Origin: Phoma sp. XZ068
Taxonomy: Eukaryota; Ascomycota; Dothideomycetes; Pleosporales; Didymellaceae
Assembly: GCA_004835665.1 (NCBI GenBank)
Contig: RBKR01000020.1
Coordinates: forward strand, 186,001 to 250,000
DNA length: 64,000 nucleotides
Direction: 5' to 3'
The position numbers and the translations under genes are program-made. Below are positions 11,145 to 21,751 of the stretch, in pieces. The stretch's first letter is position 1; every line of letters starts with the position of its first letter. The notes under the pieces were generated by a model that worked only from the letters and a program-made list of their open reading frames with translations, made no database searches and had not been told where the DNA came from.

Positions 11145-12393
11145 GGTTATAAGCCTAGCTCTTCCTATCTAGAAATATTCTAGTATTTTATACTAAGAAA
11201 AAAATCTTACTAGTACTATACTTTAGTCTAGTAAGTAATAGTATTCTACTATTAGTCCCTGTTCCTTAGATCCTTAGTAATAAGGAGTAATCTAAGATAC
11301 TAGAGTTTTAATTTCTATCTAATTAACACCCTATATAAGTCTATACTATATATAATTATATAAGCTTTATAAGCTATTATAATAATATATAGAACATAGC
11401 CTTAGAGTAGTTATATTAGTAATAATATAACACAGCTCTAGAAAACTCTAGAACTAAGAATAAACTAGGTAGTAGCTATACTATAGTAATAGTATAAGCT
11501 ATAGAGAATCTATATTATAAAATAAATACTTATAGTATTTATACCTATAATATACTCTATAGTAACGCTTGTAGTAGTCTAGCAAACTACTATTAGTTAC
11601 TATTACTTAGTATATTATTATAAAAATATACTATTATACTAATTAGTCTACTATAGAAGCTATATATATTATTATTACTATAATAGCTAGAGTCTCTCTA
11701 AAAACCCTAGGGCTAATAGAGACAGTAACTACTATAGTTATATACTATATATAACTTATTAGTAAACTATTAACTATATAAGCTAAGATATATACTATTA
11801 AAGTGTTAATATCTTAGTTAAAAAAGCCTTCTTAGTAATTATTTAATAACTTTAGTAACTTCTATAAGCTACTATAGTATTAAAAAGCCTCTAAGACTAG
11901 TCTTAGGTTTTATACTTAGAGAATTATTTAATTAAAGTACTAGAATATATATATATATAATAGTACGCGTTTTGCGTTAGGCAATTTTTACTAAGACTTA
12001 TAGTTTCTATATTAATAAGAACTATAACGCCTAGAACTAAGAAGAAAATTAATAAATAAAGTATATAACCTCTACTAGGCTATATTACTTAATAAAATAA
12101 GCCTATAAAAGTCTATAATAGACTTAGACTTATTAAATAATAGGTATATAACCTTATATAAATAAGGCACCTATAGTATTTATATATAAGACTTATTATA
12201 ATAAGCCTTATATAAATTTAAGGGAAATTCTTTAAGAAATTTCCATATAATTAAAGCCTAAAAAGCTAAAAGTAGATTATAAACTTTATAATAAGGTATA
12301 TAATCTATATAAAGTAATTAAACTACTTTATTATAAGTTTTAAACTATTAATATATATTATATTAATAATATTTATATACTTATAAGATAATA
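11145..12393. other. Long Copia leader of unclear content
   Basis: No gag-like frame or known repeat was recognised in this stretch between the 5' LTR and the gag start. A small CpG-bearing patch (TACGCGTTTTGCGTTAGGCA, 11963-11982) stands out from the RIP composition. The stretch could include an old solo LTR or small insertion that I could not identify. Confidence 0.4.
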
Positions 12394-12936
12394 TAGGATA
12401 CTTTTAAAATTCCTAAGCTAAAAGGTAGTTTAAACTATAATATTTAGTCTATTAGAATATAAGCTATTATAATAGATAAAGGCTTTACTAGATATATAGC
12501 ACAAGATTTAGCTATATATAATAATAATATAGAGTAATTAGAAGAAGAAGCTCTAAAAACTAGTGCTATTATTAAACTAGCACTAGAAGATAGCCCTTTA
12601 TTATAAACTAGATTTATAAATAATCTCTATACTCTTTAGATTACTTTAGAAAATCTATATAAAGTAAAGAGTTTTAGTAGTAAATTTATTCTATCTAAAG
12701 AATTAATTAATACTACTTTAGATTACTATAAAGGTAATCTAGAAGACTATATAAATGCTTTTAAAAGAATAGTTAATAATCTAGAATCTAGAGAAATTAT
12801 TCTTCCTAAGAAGTTTATTATAGCCCTATTATTAAATAATTTAAATAAAGATTATAAATATATTGTTACTATTATAATATAAACTATTAGAACTAATACT
12901 AATAGTAAAATTAATATAAAGGATATAATATCCTAA

Positions 12937-13553
12937 TATTAAAGTTATACCTAAGCAAAGCTTATAATATATTATTCTATTAGTTCTTAGGAATAGGTAT
13001 AGGTAGAGGTAGAGCAGGTTACTAGAAGGTATAGGATAATAGCTTGCTGTTATTAAGGGGTATACTAGAGTAAACTCTAATATATAAATAGGTTACTTAA
13101 GAATAAATAGGTTACTTAAGGATAAATAGGTTACTTAAGAGTATAGGATAATAGCTAGCTATTATTAGGGGTTAATAAGAATATAATATATAGTAGATTA
13201 CTAAGTTAAACATACTATCCTAAGGACAGTATCTAGAGGTATTTATCTATAGCTATAGTACTCTCTCTTTAAATATAGCATTTAAGAGAGTAGTACTATT
13301 TAAGTAAATTAAGAGCTATATAGCTCTTAGTTAATATACCCTATAGTACCTATTCTATAGGACAAGTAAATTAGGCTATAGGCTTTTCTTTAGTTACTTA
13401 CTTGCTAAGAAGTAAGTACTACTACTTTATCTACTAGTTAAATTATTAGAGATACTTCTATACTAGCAGGTCTAATTAGTCTAGCTAGATTAAGTAGCTA
13501 GCTGTTCCTATTAGCTAGGTTACTTATATATCTACTTTTATTAGATTATAATA
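12937..13553 (-). repeat. Gypsy A 3' LTR (617 bp, three 19-bp units)
   Basis: It matches 18410-19003 but carries three copies of a 19-bp unit (AAATAGGTTACTTAAGGAT type, about 13090-13150), where the partner LTR has two and the solo LTRs have one. Confidence 0.88.
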
Positions 13554-13572
13554 CTATTCTCCCTTTCTCTAG

Positions 13573-16500
13573 ATTTACCCTAAATTTCTATAAAGTTCTG
13601 TTTATAACAGCTAGCTATATCTATTATATCTTCTACTAATAGGCGCTCCTGTCTATATACTAAGATCTACTATTAAAATAATATAGTATTAGTCCCTTAT
13701 AATTAATATTTCTTTTCTAGTATTAACTATTTTATTCTTTTTAATAACTATAAGTGTGCTATATATATCTAGGCAGAATGTTTCTATATAAACTTCTTAT
13801 AGAAGTTATTAGATTAAACTAAAGATAAACTTTAGGTAAAGGTAAATAATAACAGAGTAACACTTCTTACTATACTTACTTAATTACTATAAAGTAAGAG
13901 ATTACTTATATAGGTTAATAAACAAGTAAAATAGAAGGCTATATATTTAGTAGATATATTAGAAAGCAAGTATACTAGAGAAGATACTATTATAGCTAAC
14001 TCCTAGTCCTAGGTTAATAACCTATTTATAAGTTCTAGAATAAGTAAAGTAACTTATAATAGTTTATAAGGTTTATAACTAGCTCCTATATATTCTTAGA
14101 GTCTAGGTATCCTAACTATTTTACTAGGTATTCCTCCCTATCTATTACCTAGTATTATAGTATCTTTTCTACTTCCTACTCTATCTCTTTCTATACTTAA
14201 TAGTAGAAATCTCTCTAGATTAAAGTTAATTAGTTAGCTAATTCTAGTAGTAATATATAGAATACTAGGTATATCTTTATATTCTTTAGAAGATTAAGAT
14301 AGTAGTTTATAGGGCTAACTTGTTTAGATATAAAAAATAGTCTAACCTTAATATAGTCTAGTTTCTTAGTTAGTTATCTTATTCTTAGGTTTTTTATATA
14401 GAGATATACCTTATCTCCCTTTCTTAGTATAGGACCCTATTTCTATCTCTTATTAGTATAGGAGCTAGTTTACTCTTATATTTTACTTAATATTTTAGCT
14501 AATATACTATATACCTTCTTAATTGTTTCTATTAGGCTTAATACTAAGTCTAAGTTAATAGTACTATTAAGTAACTAAGTAAAGAGGTTAGAGTATTAAC
14601 TATAGTTAGTAAAAAATAGTATTATTCTAGTTAATTTAGACAGCTTATTATTATATACTATCTGTGCTATTAGCAATAGTAATACCTAGTTATCTTGTTG
14701 CTAGTTACTATATATTCTAAGGAATATCTCTATAGTTTAGTTTATCTATTCTATCTAGCTATCTATTTCTAGGTAGTATACTATTAATAGTTTCTTCTTA
14801 GTGCTAATTACTATAAGAAGCGTTATCTAGTAGTTTAATATAAATAATTTATCTCTATTACTTATTATTAACTTAGGTATACTATAGTAGCAAACTACCC
14901 TATTAAGAAATACCTGTACAAGCTGCTCTGTAGTATAGTTATAATAAAATAGTATTATCTTAGTATACTTAGTAAATTAATTAATAATAATAAAGATAGT
15001 ATTATAATAGTAGCCTGTTACTAGGTCCTTAAAGGCAGATAATTATATAATAAAATCTATTATAATATTTGTCTATAGTGCTCTTAGAAGGGGTATTAAC
15101 TATAGTAGTTTATATTTTATATATATACTATATTTGTCTTGCTAATAATAAATACAGTATTTAATAAACTCTATTACCTTATTCTTTATATTATTAAAGT
15201 AGTAGTATTATTATATTAGTTTAATTATTTATATAATCTCTAGATATCTATAGAGGGGGTTATTATAGTAACTACTTATTACTTCCTCTTCTAGTTCTAA
15301 TAGTACCCTAGATAGAATAGGTTGCTTCTACTAGATCTAGAGTATTCTACTTAGCTATTATAAAGGCCCTATTAATCTATCTATATTAAATCCTAGAATT
15401 ATATAGTTATTTAATATTCTTATCTCTATAATATTATATTATCTACTTAGTATATCTGCCTAGCTATTATCCTTACCTAGAGTATATACTATCCTAAACT
15501 TATACTATCCTAGAAGCTCTAACTATTAAACCTGCTATTAATTAAGTGCCTTAGTTATAGTAAAATATACTAGGTTCTTATAGTCTATATATACTATTAG
15601 ATTAGAACAGCTCTCTATATAGATCTGCTAGTGTTCTAAAGCTAATACTATTACTAGCAGCTCCTTATTATATATATTATACTATTCTTCTAGTCTAGAA
15701 AACTTTCTTAAGTAGTAGGTAATAGGGTGCTATCTACTATATTATTTCTATATAGCACACGCCCTAAGTACTAGATCTAATATATTAGTCTTAATCTATA
15801 GAAGCTTATAACTATAGAATGTTACTAGAGTAGGTAGTTTAATATATACCTATTTAAGCAACTTAAATATATTGCTCTACTATTAATTCTAGACAAAGGG
15901 GGTATCCTTCTAAGTTAATATAGTAAGTAGTAGAGCCTTAGTTAAGTAGTTCTTAATAAAATATTAGTTAAAGTTTATAAATCTAAGAAATTCCTAGATT
16001 CCCTTAACTATTATTAGCGTTAGCTAGTCTTTTATAACCTATATCTTACTCTAGCTTATCTTTACTCTATTATAGCCTACTATAAACTCTAGAAATTTTA
16101 GTTTATTCTTATACTATTTATACTTCTCTAGTTTAAGCTGTAGGTTAGCCTGCTATAGGTATTCTAGTACTTATCTAATATACTAGATATACTCCTCTAT
16201 TATAGTTAAGTAGATAAGGATATTATCTAGGTAAGCTACTACTATTTAATCTAGGTAGGCTTAGAGTATATTATTAATAAGTGCCTAGTATATAGCTAGG
16301 GCGTTTATTAGCCTAAATAGTATAACTAGGTACTTATAGTAGCTATAGCAGGTATAGAATACTATTTTCTACTCCTCTTCTTTCTTTATCTATATTAGGT
16401 TATATACTTCTTACAGATTAAGCGCTATAAAGAACTATACTCTAGCAAGTTAATCCTATAACTCTAATATATTAGGTAATAAGTACTTATTTTTTATTAT

Positions 16501-18409
16501 AATATTATTTAACTTCTAATAATTAATATATAGCTATAGGCTACTATTTTTCTTTAGTATAAATATAATAGAATAGCTAGCTAGAGACTTTAATAGACAG
16601 ATTATACCCTTCTTAAAGTTCTTATTAATATATTTATAGAGTACTATTAGTTCCTATTCTAAGAGTTAATATATTAGTCTAAATATTAGTACCTTTCCTT
16701 CTTTTAATTAAATCTTATAATCTTATAGTTTATACTATAGTAGTACCTTAATTATTTTCTTATTATAAAATAGTTCTTAGTAGTTACTATATTTATCTAG
16801 AATATTAGGAGGTATACTAGCTGTTTCCTATTCTCTTACCTTCTATATAGTATATTATTTACTATAGGTAGAGTTAACTACCCTATCTTAGTATATCTTA
16901 TTACTTAAAGAGATAGTACTAATCTCTCTCTTATCTACTAGCTATATTATATACTATATAGAATTAGGTATAGTAGTACTATATTAGTATTTATTAAATA
17001 AATAGTATACTATTATTTCTACTTATTCTTTAGTAGTGCTATAGCTATAGTTATTTAATAAAATTTATTATATTATCTAGTTAATATATAGGTTATACTT
17101 CTATAGCTATAAGAGACCTAGAATAATATTATAAGTAGCTGTCCTAAGTATATCTAGACTAATCTATTCTCTATAGTTAAGTACCTAGAGAGGTATATCT
17201 ACTACCTTATATATAATAGTATCCTCTCCTAGTATTAGCTTACTATTTACTACTCTAAGTAGGTATAGCTAGTTCTTAAGGTATACCCTAATCTTAGCTT
17301 ATTTAATTATAGTATAGGATATATAGTTCCCTTAAGTACTTAAGTCTAAGAGTATAGTTACTCTAACTTTATTTAGCTAGATAGAGAGTTATAGTAGTAT
17401 ATCTTCTAGAATAGTATTAATAGCTTATTCCTAGCTAGGGCTAGTAAAGGTATTAACCTACTAATATACCTTATTCCTTATTTAATAGTTATATATATAG
17501 TATTCTAGCTTATTATATAAGTAATATATTAGTAGCTTACCTATCTTACTAGTTTATTCCTACTATAGTCCCTTATTTAGGTTTAATAAGTCTATAGCTT
17601 CTAGTCTATAGTATTTAGCTTATATATTACTATAGATATAGTGCTCTATATTTAGTTAGTAATATCCTTCTTAATTATTATACCTTAGTATATAGCTATA
17701 CTAGGTTCCTTATAGTAGTTAAGTAAGCTATATAGGTATCTAGGCCCTTAGGTTATTTTAGAGTTCTTATTTAAGCTTATAGAGCTAATTATTAATATTA
17801 ATTATAGTATATACTAGGTTATCTAGAGTATTAATACTAGTACTAGTATATATTAGCTCTTTCTTAACTTAAGGCTTAAGGCCTTATTAGAATATTATTA
17901 TTAATGCTAGGTTATTCTAGCCTATAAGTATAGCAAGTTACTAGAACTTAGTAGTATAGTTAGTAGTAGACTTAGTCTATTAGATATATTAGATATTTTA
18001 TTATATAATAGCTAATTTAATATAGATTCTAAAAATAGGATAGATTCTATCCTTAAAGCTATTAAATTCTCTTATCTAGCTATTTTCCTCCTCTATTATT
18101 TTACCTTAATTATACTATTAGATAAATAGCTTAATTTATTAGAATATAGTTCTATATATATAGCTTACTATAAAGGTAACTTATTACTTACTTAGCACCC
18201 TACTTCCTTAGAAGTAAAAGAAGAGGTTCTACTATATAAGCTAGTTATCTAGCTTATATTACTTCTTATAGAAGATATCTAGCTTATTAATACTAAGTGC
18301 ACTTGAGGCTAGAGTATTAGTATTTAGTATATCTACCTTACTAGGTTAGGAATAATATAAAGTGTCCTCTATATTCTTTAGAGATATACTTATCTTAAGG
18401 TATTTAAAG
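13573..18409 (-). pseudogene. Gypsy A gag-pol with chromodomain, decayed
   Basis: Read on the minus strand. A zinc-knuckle/gag zone lies at the right. Reverse transcriptase follows, with the box VVAYLDNILIYL (YLDD altered) near 16205-16250. The RNase H/integrase zone lies to the left of it (around 14600-16000). A C-terminal chromodomain (YLVK*LGYLDSKNI*ELVINL, with Trp codons turned to TAG) lies near 14060-14140. Chromodomain Gypsies (chromoviruses) insert preferentially into heterochromatin. Many stops; not functional. Confidence 0.75.
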
Positions 18410-19003
18410 TATTAAAGTTATACCTAAGTAAAGCTTATAATATATTATTCTATTAGTTCTTAGGGATAGGTATAGGTAGAGGTAGAGTAGGTTACTAGAA
18501 GGTATAGGATAATAGCTTACTATTATTAAGGGGTATACTAGAGTAAACCCTAATATATAAATAAGTTACTTAAGGATAAATAGGTTACTTAAGAGTATAG
18601 GATAATAGCTAGCTATTATTAGAGGTTAATAAGAATATAATATATAGTAGATTACTAAGTTAAACACACTATTCTAAGGACAGTATCTAGAGGTATTTAT
18701 CTATAGCTATAGTACTCTCTCCTTAAATATAGTATTTAAGAGGGTAGTACTATTTAAGTAAATTAAGAGCTATATAGCTCTTAGTTAATATACCTTATAG
18801 TACCTGTTTTATAGAATAAGTAAATTAGGCTATAGGCTTTTCTTTAGTTACTTACTAAGAAGTAAGTACTACTACTTTATCTGCTAGTTAAACTATTAGG
18901 GATACCTCTATACTAGCAGGTCTAATTAGTCTAGCTAGATTAAGTAGCTAGCTGTTTCTATTAGCTAGGTTACTTATATATCTACTTTTATTAGATTATA
19001 ATA
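18410..19003 (-). repeat. Gypsy A 5' LTR (594 bp, two 19-bp units)
   Basis: It differs from the left LTR by one fewer 19-bp unit and a 4-bp deletion near 18852, which together account exactly for the 23-bp length difference. Confidence 0.88.
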
Positions 19004-19902
19004 CCTAATTACTAGACAAATCTAGAAGAATTAAATCCTTTAGAAAACCTAGTAGTTATATTAATAATAGTAATAAACACTATAATACTAGTTATAATAA
19101 CTATAATAATAAGAAATCTAGATATTCTAATAATATAGAAATGTCTCTAAATACTAATACTAGAAATACTAGTAAAAATAATAGTATTAACTCTAAATCT
19201 AGAGGAAATAAAGATTTAAAGTATAACTATTGTTTATATAAAGGATATAAAGAATCTACTTGCTATAAGAAATATCTTAATCTAAGAAATAAAAAAGATT
19301 ATAACTATAATAAAATAATTAATAATGCTAGTATAGAAGAATAAGTATTAGTTACTTCTACTAGTAATATTAATACTTATAGTAGTAATACTATAGACTT
19401 TATACTAGATTCTAGAGCTACTATATACACTTGCTTTATTCAAGAATTATTTACTAGTATTAAACCTACTTCTATCTCTATAAAGTAGAGAAATACTAAT
19501 AAATCTATTAAAGCAACAGGTATAGGGGATATAAACTTAGTTTTTACTAGTACTAGTAAACTAGCTAAATTAACTAATGTTTTATATATTCTAGAATTAG
19601 GAGTTAATTTATTAAGTCTAAATTTAATTACTTCTAAAGGATATAACTTACTATTTAATAATAATAGTTGTTATATAACTAATCTAAATAACAACCTACT
19701 AGCTAAAGGTAGCTATAAGAAAGGAGTTAGTTATTTTAAAACTAGTAGTTATAAAGTTATACCTAATAGCTATAGAAATAAAGAACTAACTATTCTTAAT
19801 TCTATAGAAGAAGATATTACTATAGAAGATTCTATAGATCTTAGTAGTAGTAATAGTAGTACTAGTAATAATACTAATACTAATATAAGTAAAGAAACTA
19901 TA

Positions 19903-19950
19903 ACGTAAACCACCACCGAGAGCGACAACCCACCGAGAGCGACAAAATCT
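19903..19950 (+). repeat. Left terminal inverted repeat, 48 bp
   Basis: Exact reverse complement of 21704-21751; similarity stops sharply after ACAAAATCT. It holds two direct 16-bp words spaced by one base. Confidence 0.95.
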
Positions 19951-19970
19951 CTTGGCACGACTAACACTAG

Positions 19971-21671
19971 TTATGAATTATCAGATTCATCGCTATCAAA
20001 CAAGGATCCTATGAACCTTGTGCTCGCATCTGATTCAGAAGTGTCTTCTGAATCCTTTTTGCACGTACGAGCGTTGTGCCCAGTCCCTCCACAGTTCCCA
20101 CAGCGCCGTAGAGCTGGTTGTGCTATTTCTTGATCACCACCACCTCGAGTCCTTTTGGACGACAAAGCCACCACAGACGCCTCAGCAGCTACCTGCGCTG
20201 ACCCTACTCCATACTCCAATGTACCCCCATGCTGAATCTGCTTCCTTTTGCGCCCTTTCCGCTTGGTCATCACTGCCAATTGCTCTTCAAGCTCAGTATT
20301 GCGGGCAGCAAGAAGCGCATTTTGATGCAGCATTAGTTCAGCTCCCTTTACAAGCTGTGAGAAGCCAGCTTGGGCAGCAACTGGTGACCGAGTAAAAGAC
20401 TCGCTCACAAGCTTTGACTGAGACCCAAATTCATGCGTATTGCTTGGAGTCTTCGACTGCCACGGGGTTGTTGGTAGTGGGGGTTGAGGCGGGGTACGCA
20501 ACCGTGTCTCCAGGCGATCCAACACTACCTGCGCGTTGACAGGGACTAGTCCTGATGCCTCAAAGGCCTTTCGACAATTAGCCTGTGTGAATACGTCAAA
20601 AAACGCGTCCTTGAAGGCAGGTAGGAAGCCTTCCTTGTTGATGTGGAAGACGCGTCGGCGTGCCAAGTCTCGGACGCGTTGGGAGTACTTCCGCTTCAAT
20701 GGCGAGAAGCAGACCACATCAAGTGGCTGGAGGATGTGTGATGAATGGGGAGGCATACAGAGCGTAAGGATCTTGTTCTCCAAGCAATAGTCCTTGAACT
20801 CCTGGTTAAGGTGGCTCTCGTGACCGTCCAAAATGAGCAGCCGGTATACCCCCACCTGACGCGCTGTTGTATGCGTGTCAAAGTGCTTCAACCACTCCAG
20901 GCCAAGCGCGTTGTTTGTCCATCCGTTCTCTGAGACAGAGAGCTTCCAATTACGCGGTATATCTGCCTCCTCGTACCATGCAGAGATGTGGACACGCCCT
21001 TTGTAGATGATAAATGGCGGGGTTGCGTGGCCAGCAGCGCAGATACTCTGGATGACTGTAACCCACTCGCGATCTCCTGGCTGAACGAGCTCTGGTCGAG
21101 TACGTCTATCAGAGCCTGTGACGACCTTCATGGACCCAATGACGCCCATCTGGAAGCCAGTCTCGTCAAAGTTGTGCACGTCGTCGTCATGGACGCCGTA
21201 CTTGGCTTTGGTATCCTCTACCAACTTGAACCACGCGCCAATGACCTCAGGATCTTCCTGCATTATCCTCTGCCTATCCTTTGCTCGATTGAACGCCATC
21301 TTGAGCCTATCTGAGCGCGTCACAAAGCGCGCAGCCCAGTGCTTGCCAACTGGCTTTCCATCACGCACACCCAACAGTTTATCAGCCATATCTGCCACCT
21401 CACACAGCCGGGGCGCAAAGCCTCGCGCGTCAAGGTCAAGTATGTATTGGATAATCGTCTCTTCCTCTATTGCAGTAAGCTTGAGGCAGTTCACGCGTGT
21501 TTCGAGTCGAAATGGTATTCCCTTGGCACGTTTAGATAGGGTATGATGATTAACGTTGAATGCTGCAGCAGCGCGTCGCAGGCTTGGAAATTCATCTGAA
21601 CGATAGGCTAGAAGGGCAAGCTGGACCCTACCTTCGTCTTGTTGATATTGCGCGTTGTGTTGTTGAGACAT
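19971..21671 (-). CDS. Transposase, pogo/Fot1 family (HTH-Psq, CENP-B HTH, DDE_1)
   Basis: Uninterrupted 566-aa ORF filling the transposon, with its start 33 bp inside the right TIR. The N-terminal helix-turn-helix (about 15-60, SLRRAAAAFNVNHHTLSKRA) is of the Psq type. Residues about 65-130 form a CENP-B-like HTH. The DDE_1 catalytic core shows Asp169 in HNFDETGF, Asp282 in LLILDGHESH and Asp318 in LQPLDVVCF, the DD35D spacing of pogo/Fot1 enzymes. Near the C-terminus are a leucine-rich coiled-coil-like stretch, a basic KRKGRKRKQ nuclear signal and a zinc knuckle CGNCGGTGHNARTC (524-537). All key residues are present, so it is plausibly active in cut-and-paste transposition with TA targets. 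Confidence 0.95.
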   Translation of the reverse strand: MSQQHNAQYQQDEGRVQLALLAYRSDEFPSLRRAAAAFNVNHHTLSKRAKGIPFRLETRVNCLKLTAIEEETIIQYILDLDARGFAPRLCEVADMADKLLGVRDGKPVGKHWAARFVTRSDRLKMAFNRAKDRQRIMQEDPEVIGAWFKLVEDTKAKYGVHDDDVHNFDETGFQMGVIGSMKVVTGSDRRTRPELVQPGDREWVTVIQSICAAGHATPPFIIYKGRVHISAWYEEADIPRNWKLSVSENGWTNNALGLEWLKHFDTHTTARQVGVYRLLILDGHESHLNQEFKDYCLENKILTLCMPPHSSHILQPLDVVCFSPLKRKYSQRVRDLARRRVFHINKEGFLPAFKDAFFDVFTQANCRKAFEASGLVPVNAQVVLDRLETRLRTPPQPPLPTTPWQSKTPSNTHEFGSQSKLVSESFTRSPVAAQAGFSQLVKGAELMLHQNALLAARNTELEEQLAVMTKRKGRKRKQIQHGGTLEYGVGSAQVAAEASVVALSSKRTRGGGDQEIAQPALRRCGNCGGTGHNARTCKKDSEDTSESDASTRFIGSLFDSDESDNS

Positions 21672-21703
21672 GTTAGGATGAAAGGAGGAGGAGTGGTCTT
21701 GGC

Positions 21704-21751
21704 AGATTTTGTCGCTCTCGGTGGGTTGTCGCTCTCGGTGGTGGTTTACGT
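21704..21751 (-). repeat. Right terminal inverted repeat, 48 bp
   Basis: Exact reverse complement of 19903-19950, followed by the TA target duplication at 21752-21753. Confidence 0.95.

Larger units (their letters stand above)
12937..19003 (-). mobile_element. Chromodomain Gypsy element A inside Copia gag
   Basis: LTRs at 12937-13553 and 18410-19003 flank about 4.9 kb of minus-strand coding relic. The TSD CCTAA is at 12932-12936 and 19004-19008. A polypurine tract lies next to the left LTR (13554-13572, read on the minus strand as AGAGAAAGGGAGAATAG), so the left LTR is the 3' LTR. It is wholly RIPped. Its LTR is the same family as the solo LTRs at 30499-31077 and 42126-42704. Confidence 0.9.
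19903..21751 (-). mobile_element. Intact non-RIPped pogo/Fot1-like DNA transposon (1849 bp)
   Basis: Perfect 48-bp terminal inverted repeats (19903-19950 and 21704-21751), beginning ACGTAAACCACCACC, are flanked by TA on each side (19901-19902 and 21752-21753). Each TIR contains a 16-bp word (CCACCGAGAGCGACAA) twice, at 19913-19928 and 19930-19945 on the left, a 17-bp period. Base composition is normal, with abundant CpG and CpA, in sharp contrast to the RIPped Copia host on both sides. It therefore arrived after the host was RIPped, or has never been exposed to RIP, for instance as a single copy. Confidence 0.96.

Noticed and set aside
19141..19344. Open frame of 67 residues in the AT-rich block
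   Set aside because: It is a surviving piece of the Copia gag zinc-knuckle region, not an independent gene.
19770..19967. Minus-strand ORF spanning the left TIR with a Leu/Val-rich translation
   Set aside because: It reads through the transposon terminus into antisense of the RIPped Copia frame; low-complexity artefact.
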